Positions 1 to 12,103 of a stretch of DNA of 64,000 nucleotides are shown here, one piece after another. The notes beneath the pieces were generated by a model that was not told where the DNA came from, searched no databases, and was given only the letters and a program-made list of their open reading frames with translations. This stretch comes from Rhizomys pruinosus. Taxonomy: Eukaryota; Chordata; Mammalia; Rodentia; Spalacidae. The stretch's first letter is position 1. The number at the start of each line of letters is the position of its first letter. The translations under genes and the position numbers were made by a program. The stretch is taken from the NCBI GenBank assembly GCA_009823505.1, contig VZQC01006589.1, forward strand, positions 3,907,087-3,971,086, written 5' to 3'.

Positions 1-336
1 CAATGATAGGCAAGCAAAAGGAACATTAAAGGAGTTCTCATTGGAAAAAGAGGAAAATCAGCTATCCCTTTTTGCTGATGGATTATGATTGTCTACTAAG
101 GGATGCTAAGAACTCCCTCAGAAAACTCCTAGAAAAAATGTGTTATTAAGAGCTGTGGTAAAGTGGCAGGATACAAATCATCTAGTAAAAATCAGCTAGC
201 TTTCTTTCGTTTTACCAACAACAACCAAGCAATGATATCGGAAGCGGGATACAAGGAGACCTTCCCACTCATATAGCCTCAAAAACAATAAATACTAGTG
301 AACAAACCTAACCAAAGAAAACAAATATCTCTACAA

Positions 337-382
<46 letters not shown>

Positions 383-1935
383 GAAGATGGAAAAACCTCC
401 TCATGCTCATGGATTGGGGGTGTTGAATATACACGACTAGTAACTATGTCCATCCCACCAAAACTCGTGACAGATTTAATGCAATCCCAAGAACATCCCC
501 AAGAGTTCTTCACAGGCTTGGAAAAACTAATCCTCAATTATTGGAAAAAACCAAAAAGACCCCCCCCATACAAAAGCATCATTAATGTCGGAAAGGAGCA
601 ATACAGGGGGGGATCGCTCTTCCAGACATCAAACTCATTATTACAGGCGTATAGTCATAAAAACAGCTTGGTACTGTCACTAAAACAGACAGTTGACCCA
701 ATGGAATAAAACTGAAGATCTAAAACCTGATGAGCTATACAATTTCAGCCACCTCATCTTGACAAGGGGGCCAAGAATACACAAATGGAGGGAAAGACAG
801 CATCTTCAAGCAAATGGTGCTGGCCCAATGGATCACCACATACTTAGAAGAATGGAATATTACAAAAATACCCTACCTCTCACCTTTTACAAAAGGTCAT
901 TACTCCAGATGGACCAAAGACTCTCATGTGATAACCCCCAAAATCTGGACTGGTGATAGAAGAGAAGATGGCAGCAGTGACTACAAGACATTAGGATTGT
1001 AGGTAAAAGACTTCCTAAAAATCAGACGCAGCTGCACAAGAAATAAGATCGACACATGACAAATGGGACCTCATTAAATCAAAAGCTTCTGTACATCAAA
1101 GGAAGCAATAATAGGACGTGAGGAGACGACCCACAGAGTGGAGGGCGGGAAGGAGGGACAAACCTGTCACCGCAGATAATCTGACCAAGCCATAATTTTC
1201 CAGATGTATACAAGCTCCTCAAAAAAACAACGAAGATAAGAAAGAAGAGAAAACAACTGAACAGCCAAAAAAGAATGGAGCAAAATCTGAATAGAGACTT
1301 TCCACAGAGGAGGAAATAGCGATGGCCGAGAAACATTCTAAGTGTTAAACATCTCTATAATTAAGGAAATGCAAATTCAAACCCTTTGAGGAATCCCCAC
1401 CTTTACTCCATAAGCTATGGATCGGCAAGGAACACGAATGTTACGAAATGTCTAGAGGGTTGGCGGTGCGAAGTGAACACTCATCCCATTTCTGGTTGGA
1501 ATGTAAAACTAGTACAGGCCGACTATTGCAAAGAGTGTTGGGAACACCTTAATGAAAAAGAGACTCAAAATTAGCCCTTCCATTTGAACCCAGTCACTAC
1601 CACTCCTGACGGTATCAATACCCACACAGACTACATCTGTAAGCTGAAGATACATATGCACATTTATATGTTTATTGCAGCTTTGTTCACAATAGCAAAA
1701 ACGCTGGAACCAGCCCAGGTGCTTGTGTCCCTCAACTGACGAGTGGATGAGAGAAAATGTGGTACGGTTATACAATGGAAGTTCTATGCAGCAGTAGTAA
1801 AGAGGGACAACATCATGAACTTTTGCAGGTAAATGGATGGAGTGCGAAGACATTAATGTTACAGTGATAAGTAACACATAGCCCACAAAAACAGAACGAC
1901 AAATGGTGTGCCTCATATGTGGATGGCTAGTACAC
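1..1935 (+). pseudogene. L1 ORF2 3' half, degenerate
   Basis: Sense-strand remnant of LINE-1 ORF2. The first 120 bases match the reverse-transcriptase stretch around the FADD-type catalytic box, here decayed (reads LSLFADG then a stop). Later blocks match the tail of the RT domain, the C-terminal cysteine-rich region (YTNNNQA-like near 215, the 'GGAATAGAA..TGAAGA' block near 700, the 'AAAGCTTCTGTACA' block near 1080) and the last part of ORF2 (near 1690-1760). Frame is broken many times, so it is non-coding. A 40-base A run at 340-379 interrupts it. The window edge truncates the 5' side. Family is certain; subfamily is not assigned. Confidence 0.85.
340..379 (+). repeat. poly(A) tract inside L1 ORF2
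   Basis: About 40 uninterrupted A bases within ORF2-derived sequence. It may be an expanded A-rich site or the tail of a lost insertion. Confidence 0.9.
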
Positions 1936-4445
1936 AATCAACCCAGATATATATTTCTCATGGAGAGGGATGCAATAGTTAAAGAGAATAACAACAGTAA
2001 GACATGCAATCAGAAAATGGACTGAAATGGTGAAATTGGGAAGGGGGATGTGTGGGAGAGGGGATACAGCTAAGGATGTTATTCAAGGTCAAGGCATAAT
2101 TTCATGGGATGTGTTGAGTGTCAGCACTTTACTCAGTTGTACCAGACATCTGTTCTCAGTGATAATCAGTGGTGTTTAGGACTTAGTAAAAGTAAAGATG
2201 TTATAGTTAAACAAACAGTTACAGTCATGATAAAAAAACGCGGGGGTAATAGAGGGGCATCTAGTTTAAATGTAGATATTAATGTTTGTGTTGTCACAAT
2301 GTTGTGTTACACAAAATCTGTAGAGGCAAGGTGAAACTTGGGGTAATTGGCAGGACATATACAATATGTTCTCTAAATTTCTCTGTTGTAAGTATCACCT
2401 TGTAGCATTCTCTTTAAGCATGATTTACTGCAAAGTATGAAAGTTTGCTTCGCTCAAGTTAATTCATATATAGTCACTTGCAAAACAACCTGGGTGAATT
2501 TGTGAAATCGTGCCTTGATTCCACCCTATAGATATGTATAATGAGATACAACTGTCTTCTGAGACTCATGGGTCAAAAACAAAAGGGGGGGGCGATATCA
2601 GACAGAACATGAAACCGTTTAGTCAAAAAACTTATGCAATTCAAATTAAAGATAAATAAGATAATTTAAACTAACTGGGAAAACGGTTTTGCTGGTTCCC
2701 ATAAGGACAAGATGTCACACTAACGGGAGGTAAAACGCTGAGAAGAGAAAGATTATCACGCTTGCATTGAGTAGGATGTCACCAAAAAGTGGCAACTGAT
2801 TAAGGTTACCTGCTATGAAACTACTGAAAGGAAGAAAACCATCATGACAAGTGGCCATAATACATCTAAACTTCGTGTGGATCCTACATGTAACAACTAT
2901 TTATAATAGAGGTCCTAATGAAACGTAGTATACCTTCTAGGTGCAAAAAAGGTTTGTATGAGTTCTTTTTTATGACATGTTCTGTCTTTCTTTCTTCCTC
3001 CCCGTTCCTTCATGTCTTCTCCAGAAAAGGGAAAGTATGACGATGATATGTCCATTCTCCAACTGTAAAATTGAGAGCCAACGAGACATATATGAGGTAT
3101 TCTCTTATAAAAGCCGCGGTAAAAAGGCATTCTCTTGATTGACTAATAGATCCTAAGCACATGTGAAAAGGGAGTAAGCTTCTGTTTCAAACAACTATCA
3201 TACTAAAAGGATACTGTCCTGGTTTCAGAAGCACTTAGGCAAAAGTATATAATGCGGGAGCTCTGACCTCAGCAATGGATTGTCTCTAACCACTGTGCTT
3301 CAGGTTGTTGGCCAGTGGTATCCAACCCCAAAAAAGGTGAAGGGTCTTCCTTGCCCCTAAAAGTTGAGGATCGAACCTGCGAAGGAGAGGGCGTAAGACC
3401 TGCTTCGTGAAGACTGCGTTAACATGGGAGGATGTATTGATTAACCGCACATGCCAGGGGTAAGCAGATGGCCTCTGGAAATGACCAGAGAGTGTATTCC
3501 AAAGGCCACTAAAAACCATATGAAATGCGAAAAACCGAGGTTCTCACTGAGTCAAGCAAGACTCCACCACAAGCCCCAGCTACCACCATACAGCAACCAA
3601 CTGCCTTAGAAATACTGTGCAGCAGGCAGCCAGAGGTGGCCCTGTATAAGCGCCAAATCTAAGTTGGCTGTTGGCTCTCGTCCTGGGATAACCCGATGGG
3701 CAGATGCCACAAGCCCACATCCTCTACAGGTTAGCGATATGTCATATACACCCGTAAGACCGTTAATTATCAGGGGGGGAAAATATGAATTCATGGATAA
3801 CATAATCATCACCAAACATATGTTCTATCAAAGTAACCTACCCATGGGAACTATTATCTGCTGGGCTGATAAATTACCTATATATCGTAATGCTTGTGCT
3901 TATAGTAGGAGTGAAAGGTATCCTGAGACAAACGTCAACCCATTGAACGAAACAGCCAGACAGAATTAGCCGAAGCCAAGTCAACAGCTTCAGAGAGAGA
4001 GGACAGTTTTCTTCTCAATCCACCTGTGCTCCCTTTCTAAGCCTTAGGGAACATATCTGTAGGAAGAGGGGATGTGTAGAATGTAAGGCTGCGATGGGTG
4101 AGTGAACGGGTGAAACTACAGCGATGTAGTCTGGACACTCATTTGATCAACTTGATTGAAAACAACCCCTCACCTCCACTGGAAGGTGGGGCTGTGGGGG
4201 TTTGGGTGCACAACAGGTCTGTAGATTGGTTTTGCACGAAGGATGCTTATACTCATGGATTATCACTTATAGCTAAAAATGGAAAAAAAAAAAAAACCTG
4301 AAAGATGCAAGACAGTTATGGCACAGAATACATGATCTGGGATGGGTGGGTGGGGGGGGAAGGAGAAGGGAAATATGCCTATATCGAATTGGGAAAATGA
4401 TGTACAAAAATGCACAAACCATCAATAAAAATTAAAAAAAAAAAA
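1936..4445 (+). mobile_element. L1 3' UTR, long, with poly(A)
   Basis: Continues the L1 above. G-rich polypurine runs (near 2040 and 4345-4362), a terminal AATAAA near 4424 and an A-tail at 4435-4446 are typical of a LINE-1 3' end. The part from about 3250 onward is a module that recurs at 4690-5430, 53312-54478 and, inverted, 62651-63771. If it is one element the 3' UTR is about 2.5 kb; a nested insertion near 3250 is the alternative. No credible gene lies in it. Confidence 0.65.
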
Positions 4446-4452
4446 ACCAAGA

Positions 4453-4670
4453 GTGATGGGGCTGGAGAGATGTGCCTAGCAGTTGACAGCAAACTACTGC
4501 TCTCTTGCCAGAGGATCCTGGGTTCGATTCCCAGCACCCACATGGAGGCGAGAACCATCTTTAAACTCCAGTTCCAGGGGAATCCAATGCCTCTTTCTGA
4601 CCTCTGCACATTGCATGACATGGGTGCACAAACTACATGCAGACAGTACATACACATAAAAAATAATTAA
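4453..4670 (+). mobile_element. B2 SINE
   Basis: tRNA-like head with B-box-like GGGTTCGATTCCCAGCACCC, then the B2 body and an A-rich tail. Lacks the internal 20-bp duplication seen in other copies of this window. It sits at the tail of the upstream L1. Confidence 0.9.
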
Positions 4671-4689
4671 TTATCTGTGATTTCAAATC

Positions 4690-5430
4690 ACTTGGAGAAC
4701 TGGTGCAAACAGTGGCAGCCACCTATGTGTCTATATATTATCCCAAATCATTTGGGCTATTATCTCTGTCCGTTGAGAAATAACCACAGCAGATGCCCAC
4801 AGAGCTTATGTCCTCTATGGTTAGGAGATGTTATAAGCCACAATAAGAACTTGTCACCCTTTATAGAAGAAACACGATTGTGGTTTAGCATACCATCCAA
4901 GCATGTTGTCTATGCTCACAGCCTTAGCTTGACATAATAAGTGGTACTGCTTAAATGCCTGTACAAAGCAATCTTGTGCTTTGTTAGATGACTTAAAAAG
5001 GGTATCATACTGGAAAGGTTCGAACCCATGAAGGGAAAACAGACTGAACAGACTAGAGTCCAAAAGACAACTCAAGAAATTAGACATGTTTTCTTTCTCA
5101 CCCACTTGTGCCACTTTTCCAAAGCCCAGTGGAACAAACTGCGGAAGAGTGAAGCGTTCGTGTAGATTGTAAGGGCTGTGGAGAGATAGGGTGAATCATG
5201 AGACTACAGGAATATAGTCTGGACTCTGATTGATACAACATGATCAACATGCCTGTGCATACAAGCTTCTCCAACTGGACTATGGGAACCTTGGGTTGTT
5301 CAAAATTTGGACATAGATACTTGCAAAATGCACCAATTACCTAATTGTATGACATACTGAGTAACATCAATGTTATCTGCAAACAACTGTGCCATTGTAT
5401 TGTAGAATCCCTTAAAAATAAAAAAGGAAA
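4690..5430 (+). mobile_element. L1 3' UTR module, older copy
   Basis: Diverged copy of the 3255-4440 module. Shared blocks include GATGTTATAAGCCACA near 4828 and GTAGATTGTAAGGGCTG near 5161. It ends in an A/T-rich tail near 5420-5450. Confidence 0.6.
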
Positions 5431-5450
5431 AAAAATTAATTAATTAAAAA

Positions 5451-5713
5451 AACCAACAGTGAGCAGAACCTTGTCTCTGAACTCATTTCTTGTGATTTCT
5501 CTCAACAAAGGACCTTCTCTCTGTTTATTAGCAGTACATCCACCATGATATAGGAAAAGAAATGAGCAACTCTGTCTTATCAGACAAGTTTTCTCTTTCT
5601 GGCCAGAACAGTGCACACAACAAATGTCACTCTAATCTTGCCTATTGTTTGGGACACAAACTGTGAATAATTGTTGCTCTCAATGTGGCTGCTTTCAATA
5701 ATGATATTTTTAC

Positions 5714-5747
<34 letters not shown>

Positions 5748-5889
5748 TCAGGAGCAGAGGCAAGGAAGGGTCATGAGAGATTAAAGCTATATGTTTTGCT
5801 TATAAAACAAGTCCAAGGCCTAGTCAGACTGTCGTCTTTGTAAGCAAGCTGAGAGAGTGTTAAATGACCTCAAAATAGCAGATTCACTT
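5451..5889. other. No gene seen; includes a CA microsatellite
   Basis: A (CA)n run lies at about 5716-5743. The rest shows no coding or RNA-gene signal that I can recognise. Confidence 0.6.
5716..5743 (+). repeat. (CA)n microsatellite
   Basis: About 14 perfect CA dinucleotides. Confidence 0.95.
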
Positions 5890-6126
5890 TTTAAAAAAAA
5901 TTATTTCTGTATGTGTATGAATGTACTGTCTGCATGCAAGTGTGTGCAACTGTGTCGTGCAATGCTGCAGGGGTCAGAAGAGGGTGTCAGATTCCCCTGG
6001 AACTGGAGTTCTCCTGGAATTGGAGTTTCAGACGGTTCTAGGCTGCCATGTGGGTGCTGGGGATCGAACCCGGGTCCTCAGTAAGAGCGGTTGGCACTCT
6101 TAACCACTAGGCCATCTCTCCAGCCC
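5890..6126 (-). mobile_element. B2 SINE, internal-duplication subtype
   Basis: Full-length minus-strand B2 ending with the reverse of the GGGGCTGGAGAGATGG head. It carries the duplicated AACTCCAATTCCAGGAG / AACTCCAGTTCCAGGGG segment. Confidence 0.95.
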
Positions 6127-6471
6127 CAGATTCACTTTTATTACATGGTTAGGCAAGAGTCTCATTTGTAACAGAAGGCATTCCCAGAAAAGTGGTTTCT
6201 ACATCCTCCATCTTATGAGGCTCAGTTCAAAAATAATGGACTATTAATCTAGTGGAGGAAATTTCATGGCAGTCCATGTTGAGGCTGTCACATAGGTGTT
6301 GCTGGCTACTTTCAGCAAGGTTTACAGTTGAAAATTAGGAATAAAAAATGGAGAAGAAAGATATGAAAAGCTTTCAGTTTGGCCAGAGGATGAGAACATC
6401 TTATGTTGGGCCACATTTTAAATGGTGTGATCATAGAAGAGATTAGTTCCACTAAAAGACACTAAGAATTT

Positions 6472-6652
6472 GGGGGCTGAAGCAGTTAAGAGCACTGACT
6501 GCTCTTGCAGAGGACCGGGGTTTGATCCCCAGCACCCACCTGGCGGCTGAGAACTGTCTTTAACTCCAGTTCCAGGGGAATCTGACACCCTCTTCTGACC
6601 TCTGAGGCATTGCCTGACTCGGGTGCACAAACCTACATGTAGACAGTGCATT
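6472..6652 (+). mobile_element. B2 SINE
   Basis: B2 with a shortened head (GGGGGCTGAAGCAGTTAAG). It lacks the internal duplication. A B1 body follows directly. Confidence 0.9.
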
Positions 6653-6782
6653 CCTTGAATCCCAGCACTCAGGAGGCAGAGACAGGAGGATCTTTGTGAG
6701 TTCAAGGCCAGCCCAGTCTACATAGAGAGTTCCAGAACAGCTGGAGCTCCAGGGAAACCCTGTCTTGAAAGACAAAAAAAAA
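6653..6782 (+). mobile_element. B1 SINE, 5'-truncated
   Basis: Starts within B1 at TGAATCCCAGCACTC and ends in an A-tail. Its junction with B2 differs from that of the B2-B1 composites listed below. Confidence 0.9.
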
Positions 6783-7265
6783 GTGGGAAGAAATCAGAAT
6801 TTTCCCAGGTGGCTGGTAACTTGCTCATATGAATTGTGACAGTATTCACAAGAAACAATCAAACTAAAGCTAGACAAAAAACAGCAGAGAAGAGGGGAAA
6901 TGGGTGAGAATCCCCAACCTTAGCTGAGGAACGATTGGCAGCTGATGACTACTGGATGAAGGAGCCTTGGTCCTGGCTGACCAGGCTCTAGTGGATGGAA
7001 TCACACTGAGGGACATCTGGGGACACAGACTTGGCTTGATAGGCCTTAACATATATTACAAAATGGATGAAATCTGGTAGGAGGGCGGCTATGGGTGTGT
7101 AGATAGCGGAGAAGGTCTAAATATGATCAAGATACATCATGTGGAACCTACAAAAATTCAAAAGAAGATTAGGAATGTGGGGTTCTTGCACATGGCCAGA
7201 GTTATAAAAGGGGGGAGGGCTGTGCGTGGGAAGAGAAACTATAGTGCTACGAGTTAAGAAACAAC
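6783..7265. other. No gene recognised
   Basis: Sequence between SINE copies with no supported coding or RNA feature. Confidence 0.5.
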
Positions 7266-7438
7266 AAAGCCAGGTATGGTGGTGCACGCCTTTAATCCTA
7301 GCACTCGGGAGGCAGAGGCAGACAGATCTCTGAGTTCAAGGCCAGCCTGGTCTAGAGTGAGTTCCAGGCCAGCTGAAGCTACAGGGAGACCCCGTCTCAA
7401 AAGAAAGAAAGAAAAGAAAAAAGAAAAGAAAAGAAACA
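7266..7438 (+). mobile_element. B1 SINE
   Basis: Complete B1 with an AAAG-rich tail (7400-7438). Confidence 0.95.
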
Positions 7439-8044
7439 AACAGCATTAAGATAGACATCAGCTCTAGAACAAGGATGCTGAGAAGAAAAGCAAGCACCAT
7501 AGTTCTAAAATACATTTACCTTGCACATCCATATTTCTACATGCTGGCAAACCAAAGTCACACGTGTGAAAACCCAAGGGAGAGCAGGGTGCAACTTTGA
7601 ACACATTATGCAAATACTAGCACGGGAGCCCAGGACTCAGCCTCTGAGAGTCCACAGGCCCCTACTTGGAAGCACACACTAGAGATGAAGAAAAGGCAGA
7701 TTACAGTTGACTCTCAAAGCCTCTTAATTTATAGTTATGGTAAAACTCCCTTTAAAAGACCATACATTTCATTTCTATTTCTCACATATTACATATTGGA
7801 AGCACCTAACTTTTCATATTCCTAAAGACTCGAAGCTAAGAGTTTACCTTGAGTGTCAGGGGAAACTTTGGACTTGGTCTGTGTATTGCTGGAATTGTTC
7901 AGACTTTGGGAGTCTTTGAGATAGACTGAATACATTGAACCTTTGGGGAATGAGGGAGGAATGTTAGAGGCTGAATCTGAAATGTCTCCTAAAATCTTGT
8001 GTGTTGAAGGACTGGTCTCCAGTTCTTAATAATATAGTGAGGTG
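7439..8044. other. No gene recognised
   Basis: Only short chance ORFs; none resembles a known protein. Confidence 0.5.
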
Positions 8045-8268
8045 GATTTTTAAATTAATTTTTATTTTAAGTGTATGAGTGTTTTGCCTGCATGTATGTA
8101 AGTAAACAACATGCATGCAGTGCCCATGGAGGCCACAAGATGGTGGTGAATCCCCTAGAATTGTCATTATGGACAGTTGTTAGGCACCATATGGGTGCTA
8201 GGAACTGAACTCAGGTCCTCTGCAAGAGCAGCCATGCTTTTAACCACTGAGCCCACTCTCCAGTCCCT
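8045..8268 (-). mobile_element. B2-like SINE (older, B3 type)
   Basis: Diverged B2-family body ending in CCACTCTCCAGTCCC, the reverse of a B2 head. Confidence 0.8.
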
Positions 8269-8624
8269 CAAAGTGGAACTTTAAGAGGCAGGGCATAGTG
8301 GATGGACGTAGGTCATTGAGGTCATGTGACTGGAGAGGATACTGGAGCCCCATTCCCACCATCTCTCTATTCCCTTGCCAAAATGATGTGATCCACTTTT
8401 CTCTGCCACCTTTCCCATGTGGGGTACAGCCTCACCACAGTCCCAGAAACAATGGAGTCAAATGATCATGGATGGGCTGAAAGCCTGTGAACCTGTTTTA
8501 ACTTCTCTTTTGAGTTGACTTTCTCAGGTATTTTGTCACAGTCACGGCAAGCTTACTAACACAAAAGAGTGGAATATGTTGCTGGGAGGAGAGAATCCAC
8601 TTTAGTTTGCAGTGTCAGACTTAG

Positions 8625-8738
8625 TTTTTTTTTTTTTTGAGACAAGGACTCATTCCGTGGTCCACACTGGCCTACAACATGTGATTCTCCAGCCTCCAAC
8701 TCCCAAGCGCTGAGAGTACAGGCTGCCACACCTGGCCT
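8625..8738 (-). mobile_element. B1 SINE, diverged
   Basis: Poly(T), GAGACAAGGACTC and an end at CACACCTGGCC mark an old minus-strand B1. Confidence 0.8.
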
Positions 8739-8825
8739 CATATATCTTTAGTTTACTGACTTTATTTCCTTTGAGCATATACCCAGGTAATTGATACAGT
8801 GGCTATACAGACTTACATTCCCATT

Positions 8826-9172
8826 GTATTAGTTACTGTTCTGTTGCTGTGATAAAACAGTGTAAACAAGGAAACTTATAAAAGGACGAGTCTATTTGAG
8901 CTTACAGTTCCAGAGGAGTTAGAGTCTCTCAGGTTAGGGCGGCATGGTGCCAGGAGGTGATGGAGCAGAAGCCGTCACATCTTCAGGAAGGCACAGGAAA
9001 CAGAGTCACAGGACATCTAGCAAGGCTTAAGAACTCCCAAGCCCACCCCTAGGGACACACTTCCTCCAGCAAAGCCATGCCTCCTAAAGCTTCCCAAAAC
9101 AGTGCCACCAACTGAAAAAAGTGTTGGAATACTTGGAGCCTAGGGGAGACAGTCTCATTCAAACCACCATAC
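8826..9172 (+). repeat. Rodent interspersed repeat (family not assigned)
   Basis: Starts TTAGTTACTGTTCTGTTGC and ends CATTCAAACCACCA. This is a widespread rodent repeat that I recognise but cannot name with confidence. Non-coding. Confidence 0.65.
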
Positions 9173-9496
9173 CCATCAAGTATTCTTTTTCCCCAACAAT
9201 CTCGCCAGCATTTGTCATTTTTTAAATAATAACCATTCCAACGAGGGCAAATAGACAGAATCTCAGTGAACTTTTTGTTTTCATTTCTGTGATGGCTAAA
9301 GATGTTGAAATTTTTTTTAACTTCCTACTCAAATTTTATTATGGTTACATATGATTTGAAACACAGAAAATTAATATCTGCAACTTTATTTTCACTTTTA
9401 TGTAGAAATTGTTTTTAATGTTATACAAGTCCTAGTCATCTTAGAACAAAATTAATACTGATTGTTTTTTTCAAAATATTTTTCTTTTTAAAAAAT

Positions 9497-9716
9497 ATTT
9501 TATTTATTATTTTTATTTTATGCATATGAGTGCTTGCATGTAGGTAAGTGCACCTATGTTGTGTAACGCCCACAGAGGTCAGAAGAGGGTGTTGGGTCCC
9601 AGGAAACTGGAGTTACAGATGGCTGTTAGCCATCATGTGGGTGCTAGGAATTGAGCCCAAGTCCTCTGTAAAAACAGTCAGTGCTCTTAACTACTCAGCT
9701 ATCTTCTTTTCAACCC
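9497..9716 (-). mobile_element. B2-like SINE, diverged
   Basis: B2-family body (GTGGGTGCTAGGAATTGA) with an eroded head. Confidence 0.8.
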
Positions 9717-10029
9717 TCAAACTATATTTTCAATACTCATAGCAGTTATTTCTTTACAGTGAAATTACAGAAAATTTTGTCACTAATGTAAGCTCACTAT
9801 ATTTGCAGACAAATTTTAAAAATACAGACTTATAAAGTATGTGAAAAAAATCAGGAGAAGTCTGGGAAAAGTCATACATATCCAACATACATATGTACTA
9901 AAATATTTATAATGTCAGTTACAATGAGTCTAAGTCAGTGATAAGCACTGTTTATCAGTGAAATCGTAATTGTCAGTATGCTGTCCCCCTCAAAACTATT
10001 CCTTGTCTCTATATCTGTTTTATATTGTT

Positions 10030-10284
10030 TTTTTTAATTAAAAAAATTTTTTTTTATTTATTTCTGTATGTGTAGGAATGTACTGTCTGCATGCAGGTCT
10101 GTGCACCCGTGTCGTGCAATGCCACGGAGGTCAGAAGAGGGTCTCGGATTCCCCTGGAACTGGAGTTTTCCTGGAACCGGAGTTTCAGACGGCCCTCGGC
10201 AGCCATGTGGGTGCTGGGGATCGTACCCGGGCCCTCTGCAAGAGCGGTCGGCGCTCCCAACCGCTAGGCCATCTCTCCAGCCCC
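10030..10284 (-). mobile_element. B2 SINE, young, with target-site duplication
   Basis: Internal-duplication subtype. A 13-bp duplication GTTTTATATTGTT flanks it at 10017-10029 and 10285-10297, the mark of L1-mediated insertion. Confidence 0.95.
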
Positions 10285-10559
10285 GTTTTATATTGTTCTA
10301 TAGCAAGTTCCAGGCCAGCTGGGAGTAAAGGGAGACCCTGTCTCAAAAAATATAAAATAAAGGAACATTTGATGCTCTTGTGGAAAACTCAGCTTCTGTC
10401 CCCAGAACTTAAATGGTAGCTAACAACTGGCTGTAACTCCATTTCCAGGGGATCTAATACCTACCTTCTTCTGGCCTCCTTGGGCATTGTACACATAAAA
10501 AATAAATAATAAATTAATTAAAATTAATAAAAGAGAGATAAAGATAAGAAGTTATACTC

Positions 10560-10906
10560 TTTTTTTAAAATTTTTTATTGAGATTTCATGGATTTCATAA
10601 AACCTTTCCCACTCAAACTTAGATCTGTCTCCCTATTCATGCCCCACCCCCCCTCCAGAGCTCATTCATTCTGCCATACATGTTAAGAAAGTCTTGCATC
10701 TTTTTCTTAGTCTTTTTAAATGTTTTCAATGTAAAAGTTTACTGTTTTGGTCAGATCTTTGAATGAATCTTTTGTTGTTATTGCTCTCTTTAATTTTATA
10801 TTACTCCAATATACACTCCACACATATACCAAAATGACAGAGTCTGAAAATAAACTATAGGCTAATTCCAAAACACATTTGGGATTCACATTTTAACAGT
10901 AATGAT
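10560..10906 (-). mobile_element. L1 3' UTR fragment
   Basis: Minus-strand L1 3' end: T-rich start, then sequence shared with 13206-13595 and 43945-44640 (AAATAAACTATAGG block). It is split by a B1 and resumes at 11073-11200. Confidence 0.75.
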
Positions 10907-11072
10907 GTGGCTGGGTGTGGTGGCATACACCTTTAATCCTAGCACTTGGGAGGCAGAGGTAGGCAGATCTCTGTGAGTTCAAGGCCAGCCTGGTCTACAG
11001 AGTGAGTTCCAGGACAGCTGGGGCTACAGGGAGACCCTGTCTCCAAAAAAAAAAAAAAAAAAAAAAAAAAAA
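10907..11072 (+). mobile_element. B1 SINE in L1 3' UTR
   Basis: Complete B1 with a roughly 28-base A-tail. It splits the L1 fragment; the flanks ACAGTAATG and ACAGTTATG look like a short target duplication. Confidence 0.9.
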
Positions 11073-11240
11073 CAGTTATGTTGCATGCAGATAAAAAGAA
11101 ATATAACCTTACATTCCTAAGTTACATAGCAAGTTGATGCATGTTTTAATGTACTGTACTTTAAGAAGAGATTTATCATTTCTCATCTTAGAATTTAGGA
11201 AATTAGAGATTTAAACTTCAAGCTATATCTACAGTAGCAT
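11073..11240 (-). mobile_element. L1 3' UTR fragment, continuation
   Basis: Resumes the 10560-10906 element (TTACATAGCAAGTTGATG is shared with the copy near 44370). Confidence 0.7.
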
Positions 11241-11257
11241 CAGTCAAGAAGTTATAC

Positions 11258-11513
11258 TTTTTTTTTTTGGTCTTTTTGAGACAGGGTCTCCCTGTAGCTC
11301 TGGCTGTCCTAGAACTCACTCTGTAGACCAGGCTGGCCTCAAACTCACAGAAATCCGCCTGCCTCTGCCTCCTGAGTGCTAGGATTAAAGGCGTATATTG
11401 CCATGCGCAGCTTAAAGATGGTTCTTGGCTGCCATGTGGGTGCTGGGAATCGAACCCGGGTCCTCTGCAAGAGCAGTTGGTGCTCTTGACCACTGAGCAT
11501 TCTCTCCAGCCCC
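11258..11513 (-). mobile_element. B2-B1 composite SINE, copy 1
   Basis: Read on the minus strand, a B2 head of about 100 bases (11513 down to about 11412) passes directly into a complete B1 (about 11411 down to 11258) at CCATCTTTA/AGC. No B2 tail follows the B1. The whole unit is flanked by AAGAAGTTATAC (11246-11257) and AAGAAGTTACAC (11514-11525), so it inserted as one piece. Confidence 0.8.
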
Positions 11514-11556
11514 AAGAAGTTACACTCTTACAGCAAAATAGCATCCTTTTTAACTA

Positions 11557-11706
11557 TTTTTTTGATCTTTTTGAGACAGGGTCTCCCTTTAGCCTTAACT
11601 GGCCTGGAGCTTGCTCTGTAGATCAGGCGGGCCTTGAACTCACAGAGATCTGCCTGCCTCTGCCTCCCAAGTGCTGGGATTAAAAGCATGCACCACTACA
11701 CCCTGC
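11557..11706 (-). mobile_element. B1 SINE
   Basis: Near-complete minus-strand B1. Confidence 0.9.
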
Positions 11707-11711
11707 TTTTA

Positions 11712-11931
11712 TAAATCTATTTATTTTTATTCTATGTGTATGAGTGTTTTGCTTGCATGTATGTACATGCACACGTGTCATGTAAAGCTTACAGAGACCA
11801 GTAGAGGGAATTGGATCCCCTGGTACTGGAGTTATGGACAGCCGTTAGCCATAGTAGGTGCTGGGAATTGAACCCTGGTCCCCTGGAAGAGCAGCCAGTG
11901 CTCTTAACCACTGAGCCATCTCTCCAGCCCC
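11712..11931 (-). mobile_element. B2-like SINE
   Basis: Minus-strand B2-family copy ending with the reversed head GCCATCTCTCCAGCCCC. Confidence 0.9.
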
Positions 11932-11944
11932 CAAAACTGTATTC

Positions 11945-12103
11945 TTTTTTTTTTTTTTGGTCTTTTCGAGACAGGGTCTCTTTGTAGCACCAGCTGTCCT
12001 GGAACTCACTTTGTAGACCAGGCTGGCCTTGAACTCACAAAGATCCACCTGCCTCTACTTCCCAAGTGCTAGGATTAAAGGCGTGTGCCACCATGCCCAG
12101 CCA
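11945..12103 (-). mobile_element. B1 SINE with target-site duplication
   Basis: B1 flanked on both sides by AAAACTGTATTCTT. Confidence 0.95.

Noticed and set aside
6472..6782. A fifth B2-B1 composite
   Set aside because: Here a nearly complete B2 meets a 5'-truncated B1 at a different junction, so it is probably an independent insertion.
10068..10419. ORFs such as MYCLHAGLCTRV... recurring across the window
   Set aside because: They recur wherever a B2 lies in one orientation and simply translate the SINE.
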